From CAYREX01 sp964423505 (GTDB lineage: Bacteria > Fermentibacterota > Fermentibacteria > Fermentibacterales > JCC-6), in the NCBI GenBank assembly GCA_964423505.1, contig CAYREX010000004.1, positions 1-64,000 on the forward strand: DNA of 64,000 nt, in the 5' to 3' direction. Position numbers and translations under genes: made by a program. Numbering within the stretch: the first letter of the stretch is position 1; every line of letters starts with the position of its first letter. The notes under the pieces were generated by a model, which searched no databases, was not told where the DNA came from, and saw only the letters and a program-made list of their open reading frames with translations. Shown in pieces: positions 41,217 to 50,344 of this stretch.

Positions 41217-41485
41217 CCTCCTACATTCAGTACCACCCCGATTAGGAGATATATAAAGTATATGCTTAATACTACATGCCTCTGCTTCTGTATCACGACG
41301 GAGGGGGCTCCGTGTGGTCTCCGCTCTTGACAAGAATCTTAGCTTGAGCTATCTGAGATTGGGAGTGGGTATATATCTTAGAACGATGAAATCATATAAA
41401 TCAATTGAAATAAAGACATAGGAATTGCTAGTAGTTACTAATGGAAAACCGATAATGGTGCTGACTGGATAGGACCGGTGGTCCA
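41217..41485 (+). other. AT-rich intergenic island before the PFOR gene
   Basis: The 361-base divergent gap 41125-41485 is strikingly AT-rich compared with the flanking genes. It contains the pfpI promoter, a hairpin ACGGAG-GGGG-CTCCGT (41298-41313), the por promoter, and a roughly 120-base AT-rich leader with several short A/T runs. I see no convincing ORF in it. Confidence 0.6.
41327..41355 (+). promoter_or_regulatory. Promoter of the por-kor operon
   Basis: Consensus TTGACA (41327-41332), 17-base spacer, TATCTG (41350-41355). The predicted leader to the ATG at 41486 is about 120 bases and AT-rich. Confidence 0.6.
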
Positions 41486-44400
41486 ATGGCCGATGCCAGG
41501 ATGCAGGCAATCGATGGTAACAGCGCGGTGGCGAGGGTGGCCCATGCACTGAGCGAGGTCATAGCCATCTATCCGATAACCCCCTCCAGCCCGATGGGGG
41601 AGCTGGCGGACGAGCTCTCCGCGAGGGGCGAGCGCAACCTGTGGGGGTCGGTCCCCGAAGTTGTGGAGATGCAGTCGGAGGGGGGGGCGTCCGGCGCAGT
41701 GCACGGAGCCCTTGCGTCAGGCGCGCTTTCGACCACCTTCACGGCCAGCCAGGGGCTCCTCCTGATGATACCCAACATGCACAAGATAGCCGCCGAGCTG
41801 CTGCCGACCTGCTTCCACGTCTCCGCGCGCTCCCTGGCCTGCCAGGCGCTGTCCATCTTCGGCGACCACTCGGACGTCATGAGCGTCCGGAACACCGGCT
41901 TCTGCATGATGGCCTCGGGCAGCGTCCAGGAGGCCCAGGACATGGCCCTCATCGCCACGGCAGCGGGACTCGGCGCCAGGCTGCCCTTCCTGCATTTCTT
42001 CGACGGGTTCAGGACAAGCCACGAGATAAGCACCATAGAGCTCCTGGAAATGGAGCAGATGCGGGCGATGATCGACGATGCTGACGTGATCGCACACCGC
42101 TCGAGGGGCCTCTCGCCGGACCACCCCATGATAAGCGGAACGTCGCAGAACCCCGACGTCTACTTCCAGGGCAGGGAGACTGTGAACCGCTACTACCTCC
42201 GGGCGCCGGAGACGGTGGCGGACTGCATGCGCCGCTTCGCCGAGCTGACCGGGAGGGTCTACGAGCCGTTCCAGTACGTAGGGTCGGAAGACGCGGAGAG
42301 GGTCCTGGTCCTCATGGGCTCCGGCTGCGAGACCGCCCACGAGACGGTCGAGCTCCTCGCCTCCGGAGGGGAAAGGGTCGGGGTCCTGAAGGTCAGGCTC
42401 TACAGGCCTTTCAGCGCGGCGCACCTGGCCGAGGCCCTGCCGGCCACGGTCAGGGCCATCGGCGTGCTGGACCGCACGAAGGAGCCCGGGTCTCCGGGAG
42501 AGCCTCTCTACCTGGACGTCGTGGCAGCCGTGGACGAGATGCTGGAGAGCGGCGAGGCCCCCTTCGCGGAGAGGCCCCTGATAGTGGGAGGACGGTACGG
42601 CCTCTCCTCCAAGGAGTTCACCCCCGGGATGGTGAAGGCCGTCCTGGACTCGCTCGAGCCGGCGTCGGCGCGCAACCACTTCACCATCGGGATAGAAGAC
42701 GACGTCACCGGCACCTCGCTGCCCTGGACCGAGGAAGTGACCGGATCGTGCGGCGGCGCCTACCAGGCGATGTTCTGGGGCCTGGGCTCCGACGGGACGG
42801 TGAGCGCCAACAAGAACACCATCAGGATAGTGAGCGAGGCCACCGACCGGCACGCCCAGGGGTACTTCGTCTACGACTCCAAGAAGGCGGGGGCCAGGAC
42901 CACAAGCCACCTCCGGATCAGCGACCGGCCGATCAGGAGCACATACCTCTGCCACGAGGCGGACTTCGTCGGCTGCCACAACTGGTCGTTCATAGAGAAG
43001 TACGACATGCTGCGCTTCCTGCGGGAGGGGGGGGTCTTTCTTCTGAACGCCCCCTACGGGCCGGACCGGGTCTGGGAGAGGCTGCCGGCGAAGGTACAGT
43101 GCCAGCTCATGGAGAGGAGCGCCGAGCTGTACGTTGTAGACGGCACCGACCTCGCCCGCGAGCTCGAGCTGGGCGCCAGGATCAACACCCTCATGCAGGC
43201 CGCCTTCTTCAAGCTCTCGGGGATAATACCCCTGGAGCATGCGGTTGAGCTCATAAGGGGCTCCATCCGGCAGACGTACGGACGCAAGGGGGAGGAGGTT
43301 GTCCGGCAGAACTTCCGGGCCGTCGACAGGGCCCTGGAGAGCGTGCACCGTGTCGAGCTGCCGGAGACGGAGGGAGAACCCTGCGGCGGGGAGATGCCAC
43401 CCGCGGTCCCGGAGGACGCACCGGATTTCGTCCGCGAGGTGACGGCCAGGCTCATAAGGCTGGAGGGCGATTCGATACCGGTCTCCCGGATGCCGGAGGA
43501 CGGCCGCTGGCCGACCGGTACCACCCGTTTCGAGAAGAGGAACGTTGCGGTGGAGATACCGGAGTGGCACCCGGAGCTCTGCATACAGTGCGGCCTCTGC
43601 AGCCTGGTCTGTCCGCACGCTACCGTAAGGATGAAGGCCTACCCCCCGGAGGCCATGGAGGGCGCTCCCGGGGGATTCCGTTCCATCGAGGCTAAGGGCG
43701 CCGGGCTGGAGGGCCTGAGGCTGACGGTCCAGGTGGCCCCCGAGGACTGCACCGGTTGCGCCAACTGCTACCACGTCTGTCCCGCCGAGAGCAGGGAGGA
43801 GCCGGGGATCAAGGCCATAACCATGCGTGACATGATGGAGGCGAGGGAGGAGGAGGCCGAGCGCTGGGACTTCTTCCTCTCCATCCCGGACACCGACAGG
43901 TCACTGGTCCGACAGGCGAGCGTGAAGGGGAGCCAGCTCCTCCGTCCGCTCTTCGAGTTCAGCGGGGCGTGCGCCGGCTGCGGGGAGACGCCCTATGTGA
44001 AGCTGGTTACCCAGCTCTTCGGCGACCGTCTGCTCGCCTCCAACGCCACCGGATGCTCCAGCATCTACGGAGGGAACCTTCCGACCACCCCGTACTGCAC
44101 CGGGCAGGACGGCCTGGGCCCCGCATGGACCAACAGCCTGTTCGAGGACGCCGCCGAGATAGGCCTCGGATTCCGCCTTACCTGCGACCGGCTGAGGACC
44201 CGGGCGGAGGAGAGGCTGGCCGAGGCGGACTACATCCCGGACGACCTGAGGAGCGCCGTCCTGGAGAGGTCGAAGTCCTTCCGGGCCGACATCTCGGCCC
44301 AGCGCAGGGACGTGGCCTCCGTGAGGGAGCTGGCCGAGTCCGGAGGCGACGGACAGATGGCCTCCCTGGCCGACTACCTGGTCAGGAAGTCGGTCTGGGC

Positions 44401-45070
44401 CTTCGGCGGCGACGGCTGGGCGTACGACATAGGATACGGCGGCCTGGACCACGTCATGGCCAGCGGCAGGGACGTGAACGTGCTGGTCCTGGACACCGAG
44501 GTCTACTCCAACACCGGCGGTCAGATGTCAAAGGCCACCTCGAGGGGCTCCACCGCGAAGTTCGCCTACGCGGGCAAGCCGATGCCGAAGAAGGACCTGG
44601 GGCTGATGATGCAGTCCTACGGCTACGTCTACGTGGCCCAGGTGGCCATGGGCGCGAAGCCTGCCCAGACGGTCAGGGCGATGGTGGAGGCGGAGAGCTA
44701 CGAAGGCCCCAGCATCGTCATCTGCTACTCCCCCTGCATAGCGCACGGCATAGACATGTCGCTGCAGCTTGACGAGCAGGACAGGGCGGTGAGGTCCGGA
44801 CACTGGATCCTCTACAGGTTCGACCCGAGGCGGGCCCGCAGGGGCGAGAACCCGCTGCAGCTCGACAGCGGGGAGCCGACACTGCCGGTCCGGGAGTACA
44901 TGTACGGCGAGAACCGCTACCGGACCCTCGAGAGGACCGACCCTGAGAGGGCGGAGATGCTGGCGGAGCTGGCGGAGGGGGACGTCAGGAGGCGCTGGAA
45001 CCTCTACAGGAGCCTCTCCACCATGCCGCCGGAGGCGTTCGGTGCAGATACCGGGAATGGAGGCGAGTGA
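41486..45070 (+). CDS. nifJ: Pyruvate:ferredoxin (flavodoxin) oxidoreductase, single-chain
   Basis: 1194 residues, the normal length of single-chain PFOR. Domains in order: an N-terminal pyruvate/TPP part (AIYPITPSSPMGELADELSA, TTFTASQGLLLMIPNM); a gamma-type part; a two-cluster ferredoxin insert (CIQCGLCSLVCPHATVRM, CTGCANCYHVCPAES); and a C-terminal TPP domain (CAGCGETPYVKL, NATGCSSIYGG, DTEVYSNTGGQMSKAT). It converts pyruvate and CoA to acetyl-CoA, CO2 and reduced ferredoxin in the cytoplasm, feeding the bifurcating enzymes at the start of the window. Only a weak ribosome site (TAGGACCGG) precedes the ATG. It is coupled to korA. Confidence 0.96.
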   Translation: MADARMQAIDGNSAVARVAHALSEVIAIYPITPSSPMGELADELSARGERNLWGSVPEVVEMQSEGGASGAVHGALASGALSTTFTASQGLLLMIPNMHKIAAELLPTCFHVSARSLACQALSIFGDHSDVMSVRNTGFCMMASGSVQEAQDMALIATAAGLGARLPFLHFFDGFRTSHEISTIELLEMEQMRAMIDDADVIAHRSRGLSPDHPMISGTSQNPDVYFQGRETVNRYYLRAPETVADCMRRFAELTGRVYEPFQYVGSEDAERVLVLMGSGCETAHETVELLASGGERVGVLKVRLYRPFSAAHLAEALPATVRAIGVLDRTKEPGSPGEPLYLDVVAAVDEMLESGEAPFAERPLIVGGRYGLSSKEFTPGMVKAVLDSLEPASARNHFTIGIEDDVTGTSLPWTEEVTGSCGGAYQAMFWGLGSDGTVSANKNTIRIVSEATDRHAQGYFVYDSKKAGARTTSHLRISDRPIRSTYLCHEADFVGCHNWSFIEKYDMLRFLREGGVFLLNAPYGPDRVWERLPAKVQCQLMERSAELYVVDGTDLARELELGARINTLMQAAFFKLSGIIPLEHAVELIRGSIRQTYGRKGEEVVRQNFRAVDRALESVHRVELPETEGEPCGGEMPPAVPEDAPDFVREVTARLIRLEGDSIPVSRMPEDGRWPTGTTRFEKRNVAVEIPEWHPELCIQCGLCSLVCPHATVRMKAYPPEAMEGAPGGFRSIEAKGAGLEGLRLTVQVAPEDCTGCANCYHVCPAESREEPGIKAITMRDMMEAREEEAERWDFFLSIPDTDRSLVRQASVKGSQLLRPLFEFSGACAGCGETPYVKLVTQLFGDRLLASNATGCSSIYGGNLPTTPYCTGQDGLGPAWTNSLFEDAAEIGLGFRLTCDRLRTRAEERLAEADYIPDDLRSAVLERSKSFRADISAQRRDVASVRELAESGGDGQMASLADYLVRKSVWAFGGDGWAYDIGYGGLDHVMASGRDVNVLVLDTEVYSNTGGQMSKATSRGSTAKFAYAGKPMPKKDLGLMMQSYGYVYVAQVAMGAKPAQTVRAMVEAESYEGPSIVICYSPCIAHGIDMSLQLDEQDRAVRSGHWILYRFDPRRARRGENPLQLDSGEPTLPVREYMYGENRYRTLERTDPERAEMLAELAEGDVRRRWNLYRSLSTMPPEAFGADTGNGGE

Positions 45071-45072
45071 GC

Positions 45073-46776
45073 ATGGCGGAGGTCAACCTGGTGGTCTGCG
45101 GGGCCGCCGGACAGGGCATCAAGACGGTGGAGTCGCTGCTGTCCGAGCTGTTCGCAGGGTCGGGCCGTTACGTCTTCTCCACGAAGGAGTACATGTCGCG
45201 CATACGCGGCGGCAGCAACTCCACCGACCTGCGGGTCTCGGACGCTCCGGTCCGCTGCCCGGTGCGGAGGGTGGACCTGCTGGTGGCGCTGGACGTCGAC
45301 GCGCTGCGCCACATGAGGCCGAGGATGGACGGGCGGACGGTGGTAGTCGCTTCGGGGGAGTCGCTGGCGGGGGCCGGCGAGCTGCCCGGGGAGAAGCTCG
45401 AGGTAGATCTCGAGGGCATGGCGGAGGAGGCCGGCAGGAAGGTCTATTCCAACACCGTCGCTGCAGGCGTGGTCGCCGGCATGACTGGCCTGGACCGTGA
45501 GCTCTCGTCCGGGGTGGTCGGGAGGCACTTCGAACGTCTGGGCAAGGAGGAGAGGGAGGGCAACCTCTCCGCCTTCGGCAACGGGTACGGAGCGGCCGGA
45601 GGGATGCCGCCCGGCAGGGACCTCTCGCTGCCTGCGGGCGACGCGGGCGGGCGGATGCTGCTCAGCGGGTCCGACGCCGTGGGCATGGGCGCAGTCGCCG
45701 GCAACATGAGGTTCATGTGCTCCTATCCCATGTCTCCCTCGACCGCGGTGCTGGTCTTCCTGGCCGGCAACGCCCGCAGGCTCGGCCTGGTCGTGGAGCA
45801 GGCCGAGGACGAGATATCGGCCGTCAACATGGGCCTCGGTGCCTGGTACGCCGGCGCGAGGGCCATGGTGACGACCTCCGGCGGCGGCCTTGCCCTGATG
45901 TCCGAGGGCATCAGCCTCTCCGGCATGCTGGAGATACCCATGGTCCTGCACGTGGCCCAGAGGCCCGGGCCGGCCACCGGGCTTCCCACCAGGACGGCGC
46001 AGGAGGACCTGGAGCTTGTCCTTGCCGCCGGGCACGGGGAGTTCCCCAGGGCGGTGCTGGCCCCGGGGAGCATAGAGCAGGCGTTCCGGCTGACCGGCCG
46101 GGCCCTCTGGCTGGCGGAGAAGCACCAGGTCCCGGTGTTCGTGCTGACTGACCAGTACCTGATGGACTCCTACTACCAGGTGGGGAGGGAGGCGCTCGCC
46201 CCGGAGAGCGTACCGGGCGAGAGCTTCCTGGTGGACGCAGGCGCGGACTACGCCCGGTACCGGTCCGACGGCTCTCCGGTATGTTCGATGGCGGTCCCCG
46301 GGACCGGACCCGGGTTGGTGGTAGTAGACAGCGACGAGCATGACGAGGAGGGACACATCACGGAGGACCTCGACCGGAGGGTTCGTATGGTGGACCGGAG
46401 GCTGGCCAAGGGGGAGGGCCTCGCGGAGGACTCCCTGGCGCCGGAGCTGGTCGGCGAGGGCGACGTGGTCGTCCTATGCTGGGGCTCCACCAGGGAGGTC
46501 TGCCTGGAGGCGGTCAGGCGCACCGGAAGGGACGATCTGGCCGTGCTCCACGTGAGCCAGCCGTGGCCACTGCACGACGAGGTGGGCGGCATCCTGGGCG
46601 AGGCGGAGATGGTCATCGACGTCGAGGGTAACGCCACCGGCCAGCTCGGCAGGCTGGTAGCGGCGGAGACCGGGGTGGCCCCTGACATCCGGCTGCTCAG
46701 GTACGACGGGTTGCCCTTCAGGGCGGACACGCTGGCCGACCGCATCACCGGGGCGCTGGAAGGGAGCGGGCGATGA
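45073..46776 (+). CDS. korA: 2-oxoacid:ferredoxin oxidoreductase, fused gamma-alpha subunit
   Basis: 567 residues. Residues 1-180 are the gamma domain (VVCGAAGQGIKTVESLLSEL, STKEYMSRIRGGSNSTDLRV); residues from about 195 are the alpha domain (LLSGSDAVGMGAVAGNMRFM, SYPMSPSTAVLVFL, ALMSEGISLSGMLEIPMVLH). With KorB it decarboxylates a 2-oxoacid, most likely 2-oxoglutarate, to the acyl-CoA and reduced ferredoxin. I chose the ATG at 45073, 9 bases after GGAGG; a GTG at 45067 overlapping the nifJ stop is too close to that site. Confidence 0.92.
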   Translation: MAEVNLVVCGAAGQGIKTVESLLSELFAGSGRYVFSTKEYMSRIRGGSNSTDLRVSDAPVRCPVRRVDLLVALDVDALRHMRPRMDGRTVVVASGESLAGAGELPGEKLEVDLEGMAEEAGRKVYSNTVAAGVVAGMTGLDRELSSGVVGRHFERLGKEEREGNLSAFGNGYGAAGGMPPGRDLSLPAGDAGGRMLLSGSDAVGMGAVAGNMRFMCSYPMSPSTAVLVFLAGNARRLGLVVEQAEDEISAVNMGLGAWYAGARAMVTTSGGGLALMSEGISLSGMLEIPMVLHVAQRPGPATGLPTRTAQEDLELVLAAGHGEFPRAVLAPGSIEQAFRLTGRALWLAEKHQVPVFVLTDQYLMDSYYQVGREALAPESVPGESFLVDAGADYARYRSDGSPVCSMAVPGTGPGLVVVDSDEHDEEGHITEDLDRRVRMVDRRLAKGEGLAEDSLAPELVGEGDVVVLCWGSTREVCLEAVRRTGRDDLAVLHVSQPWPLHDEVGGILGEAEMVIDVEGNATGQLGRLVAAETGVAPDIRLLRYDGLPFRADTLADRITGALEGSGR

Positions 46777-47642
46777 CCTACCTGCACGAGCGGAAGAACA
46801 TCGACATCGCGTGGTGTCCCGGGTGCGGTAACTTCGGGATACGCCAGGCGCTCATGAGGGCCCTGGAGGAGCTGGAGGTGCCTGCTGCGAAGCTGGTGGT
46901 GGCCTCCGGCATAGGACAGGCGCCGAAGACCCCCCACTACATCCTCTGCAACTGCTTCAACGGCCTCCACGGCAGGGCCCTGCCGGCGGCCACCGCCATC
47001 AAGGCGTGCAGCCCCGGGCTGACCGTCATGGCACAGGGCGGTGACGGCGACATGTACGGAGAGGGGGGCAACCACTTCCTGCACTGCATCAGGAGGAACC
47101 CGGACCTGACGCACCTGGTGCACGACAACATGGTCTACGGTCTCACCAAGGGGCAGGCCTCCCCGACCAGCATGGAGGGTTTCGAGACACCGGTCCAGCC
47201 GGAGGGCGTCACCCTCAGGCGGCTCGACCCGGTGGCCCTGGCAATCTCCCAGGACGCCCCGTTCGTGGCCAGGTCCCTGGCCGGGGACCTCGACCACCTC
47301 TCCGGCATCCTGGTGGAGGCGATCTCGTTCAGGGGCTACGCACTCGTCGACGTGCTCCAGCCCTGCGTCTCGTTCAACAGGGTGAACGACTACGCATGGT
47401 TCGAGGAGAACACCCGGGAGCTTCCGGAGGGATACGACCCCACCGACAGGCAGGGGGCGATGGCCCGGGCTCTCGAGGAGGGCCCCATGAATATCGGCGT
47501 GCTGTACAGGAACGACTCGAGGAAGACTTTCGGAGACGCATGGGACGCCACCTCGGGAGGAAGGGCGCTCCACGGCAGGAGGCCGGACGGGGACGCCCTC
47601 CTGGAGCTGATGCGCGGATACGTGAGGGGAGATGACGGATGA
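46773..47642 (+). CDS. korB: 2-oxoacid:ferredoxin oxidoreductase beta subunit
   Basis: 289 residues of the TPP-binding beta subunit: AWCPGCGNFGIRQALMRAL, ASGIGQAPKTPHYI, CNCFNGLHGRALPAATAIK, MAQGGDGDMYGEGGNHFLHC (TPP/Mg motif GDGD), HDNMVYGLTKGQASPTS. It pairs with KorA through an ATGA overlap and with the following ferredoxin through another. Substrate range (2-oxoglutarate versus other 2-oxoacids) cannot be fixed by eye. Confidence 0.94.
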   Translation: MTYLHERKNIDIAWCPGCGNFGIRQALMRALEELEVPAAKLVVASGIGQAPKTPHYILCNCFNGLHGRALPAATAIKACSPGLTVMAQGGDGDMYGEGGNHFLHCIRRNPDLTHLVHDNMVYGLTKGQASPTSMEGFETPVQPEGVTLRRLDPVALAISQDAPFVARSLAGDLDHLSGILVEAISFRGYALVDVLQPCVSFNRVNDYAWFEENTRELPEGYDPTDRQGAMARALEEGPMNIGVLYRNDSRKTFGDAWDATSGGRALHGRRPDGDALLELMRGYVRGDDG

Positions 47643-47857
47643 GAGCTACTGTGCGGCTCGACAGGTGCGACAGCACGGGGGAGTGCGTGAAGCTCTGCCC
47701 GAGGCTGTTCAGGTTCCACCCGGGGCACAAGCGCGCGGTGGTCACCGAGGACCCGGTCCCGCCGGAGATGGAGGAGTGCTGCCTCAGGGCGGCGGAGGCC
47801 TGTCCCATGGACGCCGTGGTAGTCACCGGGGAGCCCGGGACGGACGTGAGGCCCTAG
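47639..47857 (+). CDS. Small single-cluster ferredoxin of the kor operon
   Basis: 72 residues with a C-x5-C-x3-C-P pattern (CDSTGECVKLCP) and a distal CP in EACPMDAVVV, as in mono-cluster ferredoxins; extra cysteines (EECC) are present. It overlaps korB (ATGA) and is probably the electron acceptor or delta subunit for the KorAB enzyme. Confidence 0.85.
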   Translation: MRATVRLDRCDSTGECVKLCPRLFRFHPGHKRAVVTEDPVPPEMEECCLRAAEACPMDAVVVTGEPGTDVRP

Positions 47858-47862
47858 AGCTT

Positions 47863-47895
47863 CGAGGGGAGCGGGGACGGTCCCCGCTCCCCTCG
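47863..47895. terminator. Bidirectional hairpin between convergent operons
   Basis: A perfect 15-base inverted repeat with a 3-base loop: arms CGAGGGGAGCGGGGA and TCCCCGCTCCCCTCG. It lies between the end of the kor operon (plus) and the end of the ferredoxin/SOR operon (minus). No U-tract on either side, so termination may rely on stem strength or Rho. Confidence 0.7.
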
Positions 47896-47911
47896 CCCGG
47901 AAGCCTCCGCG

Positions 47912-48109
47912 TCAGGACTCCTCGTACTTGATCACGTCCACCGGACATGCCTCCGCCGAGCTCTTCACGCACTCTTCGTTCGCCGAGAGGTCGGCGCCCT
48001 CCTTCACTATCGCTGACTCGTCCCCCATGTCGAATACGTCCGGGCACTCACCGGTGCACAGACCGCACATGGTGCAGCCCTCCTCTATCCACACGCTGCT
48101 TACTGCCAT
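47912..48109 (-). CDS. Small ferredoxin
   Basis: 65 residues with C-x2-C-x2-C-x3-C-P (CTMCGLCTGECPDVF) and a distal CP (EACPVDVIKYE). It is a small soluble one-electron carrier with a single visible cluster motif plus an extra Cys (EECVKSS). GGGAGTTG precedes the ATG. It is the last gene of the minus-strand stress operon. Confidence 0.88.
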   Translation of the reverse strand: MAVSSVWIEEGCTMCGLCTGECPDVFDMGDESAIVKEGADLSANEECVKSSAEACPVDVIKYEES

Positions 48110-48177
48110 CTGACAACTCCCTTCCTGGGTTGGACATTGCCGGCGGGTCGGCCGGATGCCGCCACGCCTCTCACCGC

Positions 48178-49539
48178 TCAGCCTGCGCTCACCACCGGGC
48201 AGCTGGTCGAGCTCCAGCCCGACAGCCCCCCCATGACCACGGAGAGCCGACGCCGCCCGCGGGCGGCGAGCAGAGACGCCGCCACCATCGATCGCATCCC
48301 CGAGCCGCAGAAGATCATCACATCGTCCTCCGGGACCTCCCTCCATCTCTCCGGCACCCGCGTCGCGGGGATGTGAAGGCTGCCCTCGATCGCACCCTGC
48401 TCCGAGACCTCGGAGGAGCTCCGGACGTCCAGGACTGCAGGCTCCTCCTCCGAGTCCAGCCTTCGGCACGCCTGCCTCACCGTATCGGTACGGATGGAGG
48501 AGGCCCGTCTGCCTGCCGTGTTCCAGGCGAGCATGCCCCCGGCCAGGAATCCGACCACATCGTCGTAGCCCATCCGGAGGAGCGTGGTCGCGTCCGACCG
48601 GGGATTGTCGCTGACCAGGGCCATCGGCCTGTCGTACTCGAGATACCAGCCGGCGTACGAGGCAAGCCCCTCGTGCCAGATGTGCTGCGAGCCGGGTACG
48701 TGCGAGGCGCCGTAGCAGCCCGGGCTCCTCGTGTCGACCACGTTGCCCTCCACGGCCACCTCCGCGACCTCGGCCGGGGACAGCGCCTGCGGTCGGGCGG
48801 CGTCCCTGCCGCAGGGCGGGGCTCCCTCGAGGTTGACCCGCTCCATCCTACCGAAGTAGGGCGGGCGCTCGTGCTCGACAGCGAAGACCTCGACGAACTC
48901 CTCCCGGCTCTTCAGGGCCAGCGCCGGGTTGGCTCTCCTCTCCATGCCCACGGTTGTGACCGGTCTGCCGGATATGGAGGAGCCGCAGGGGGAGCCCGGA
49001 CCGTGCGCCGGGCAGACCAGCACTCCGTCGCCCAGGGGGAGTATCACCCCGTGGAGCGAGTCATGCAGCATCCCGGTCATCTCCCGTGCCCTCTCCATGC
49101 CCATCAGGTCTGTCCGTCCGACGTCTCCCGCGAAGAGGGTGTCACCCGTGAAGCATGCCCAGGGCTCTCCGCCCGGGTCGTGAAGCAGGTAGCTCACCGA
49201 CCCGGGCGTATGTCCGGGCGTCGCCAGGGCCCTGACCAGGAGCGGACCGACCATCCACTCCCCGCCGTCACCGACAGGCCGGCCGTACCGGTAGTCCATG
49301 CCGGAGTCGGCGTGCCATACGTCGGCCCCGGTCATGGACGCCAGCTCCACGGAGCCGGAGACGTAGTCCTCGTTGCGGTGGGTCTCCAGCACGTGGGTGA
49401 TGCGCATGCCCTCCTCGAGGGCGATGTCGGCGTAGACGGCGCAGTCCCTCCGCGGGTCCACCACCAGGGCGGAGCCCGCCGCCCCGGCGATGTAGGACCG
49501 GTGCGCCAGACCCTCGGACTCTATCAGGCGCAGCAGCAT
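48178..49539 (-). CDS. Metallo-beta-lactamase-fold protein fused to two rhodanese domains (persulfide dioxygenase-like)
   Basis: 453 residues. Residues 1-240 are a glyoxalase-II/ETHE1-type fold. The first metal motif reads THRNEDY rather than THxHxDH, but the mononuclear-iron ligand positions His54, His110 (TPGHTPGSVSYL) and Asp133 (FTGDTLFAGDVGRTD) are kept. Two rhodanese domains follow; only the second has the active cysteine (IFCGSGMRS). Persulfide dioxygenases of this layout oxidise glutathione-type persulfides with O2; in an anaerobe this would fit oxygen or sulfide stress, or a hydrolase-type role. It ends 4 bases after the SOR gene. Confidence 0.82.
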   Translation of the reverse strand: MLLRLIESEGLAHRSYIAGAAGSALVVDPRRDCAVYADIALEEGMRITHVLETHRNEDYVSGSVELASMTGADVWHADSGMDYRYGRPVGDGGEWMVGPLLVRALATPGHTPGSVSYLLHDPGGEPWACFTGDTLFAGDVGRTDLMGMERAREMTGMLHDSLHGVILPLGDGVLVCPAHGPGSPCGSSISGRPVTTVGMERRANPALALKSREEFVEVFAVEHERPPYFGRMERVNLEGAPPCGRDAARPQALSPAEVAEVAVEGNVVDTRSPGCYGASHVPGSQHIWHEGLASYAGWYLEYDRPMALVSDNPRSDATTLLRMGYDDVVGFLAGGMLAWNTAGRRASSIRTDTVRQACRRLDSEEEPAVLDVRSSSEVSEQGAIEGSLHIPATRVPERWREVPEDDVMIFCGSGMRSMVAASLLAARGRRRLSVVMGGLSGWSSTSCPVVSAG

Positions 49540-49543
49540 CCCT

Positions 49544-50050
49544 CTAGAGGGAGAGCTCTGCCGAGCTCTGCCAGAGTCCGTGGATGTTGCAGTAGGCCAT
49601 GGCCATGAGGGTGCCCGGCCTGCCGGTCTTCATCCGGAAGGTGCACCCGTGATGGGTGTAGACCGTGCTCTTGTCCGGGCCCTCGGTGGAGGCGCCGTGC
49701 GCCGCGAACATGGCCTTGCCGACCTCGAAGGGCTGCGCCGAGCCCTCCGGCTTGAAGTAGAGCGATATCCACCTGATGTGGTGGGCGGTGGTATTGGGGT
49801 GGGCGACCTCCTTTCCCAGTGTAACCCTGACCTCGAACACCTCGTCGGGCGCCGCGCCCTCCCCGACCTCTATCACCGGTACGTGCTTCTCGTTCTTCCA
49901 GTCGTCGCTCTGCAGCATCTCCGAGAGCATCGCGCTCCTCCTCTCGAGCCTCTTCGTGTCTCTTCCGTCGTAGAGCCCGCTCACCGGCCGGTGGGACTCG
50001 TACCGGTCGGTGGGGCTCGGTCCGAGCTTCCTGCCCCGGTCGATGGCCAT
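49544..50050 (-). CDS. Superoxide reductase (neelaredoxin-type centre)
   Basis: 168 residues. The active iron site is complete: Glu54-Lys55-His56 in NEKHVPVIE, His84 and His90 in HPNTTAHHIRW, and Cys154 and His157 in YCNIHGLW. An N-terminal desulforedoxin domain is absent; instead there is a 45-residue extension of unknown role. The enzyme reduces superoxide to peroxide with electrons from rubredoxin or other carriers, a typical defence of anaerobes. The ATG overlaps the upstream stop (TGATG). Confidence 0.92.
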   Translation of the reverse strand: MAIDRGRKLGPSPTDRYESHRPVSGLYDGRDTKRLERRSAMLSEMLQSDDWKNEKHVPVIEVGEGAAPDEVFEVRVTLGKEVAHPNTTAHHIRWISLYFKPEGSAQPFEVGKAMFAAHGASTEGPDKSTVYTHHGCTFRMKTGRPGTLMAMAYCNIHGLWQSSAELSL

Positions 50051-50343
50051 CAGAGGGCTTCCTTCAGCCTCTCCCTGGCGCTCTCGACCCCTTCCCTCAG
50101 CTCCGAGAGGGCCTTTTCGGAGCCCTTTTTCATCTCCTCGACGCCCTTGCTGCCCGACTCGCCCAGCTCGCTCATGCTCCGGGATATGCCGGTGAGGATG
50201 CCACCGAGCTTCTCCTCCATGGACCTCCGCAGGTCCTTCCCCGCCTGCAGCTCCTCCATCTGCGCCCTTATCTCCTCGACGTCGGCCTCCAGCCTCTTCA
50301 GCCTGGCCTTCTGCCTGTGCGCCAGCGCCTTGAAGTTCGACAC
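50050..50343 (-). CDS. Small charged coiled-coil protein, function unknown
   Basis: 97 residues, almost entirely helical, with a heptad-like basic/acidic N-terminal coil (KARLKRLEADVEEIRAQMEE) and a C-terminal amphipathic region (GVEEMKKGSEKALSELREG). No known family. Located between UspA and superoxide reductase and coupled to both (1-base gap upstream, TGATG overlap downstream), so it is probably expressed under stress. Confidence 0.7.
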   Translation of the reverse strand: MSNFKALAHRQKARLKRLEADVEEIRAQMEELQAGKDLRRSMEEKLGGILTGISRSMSELGESGSKGVEEMKKGSEKALSELREGVESARERLKEAL

Positions 50344-50344
50344 C

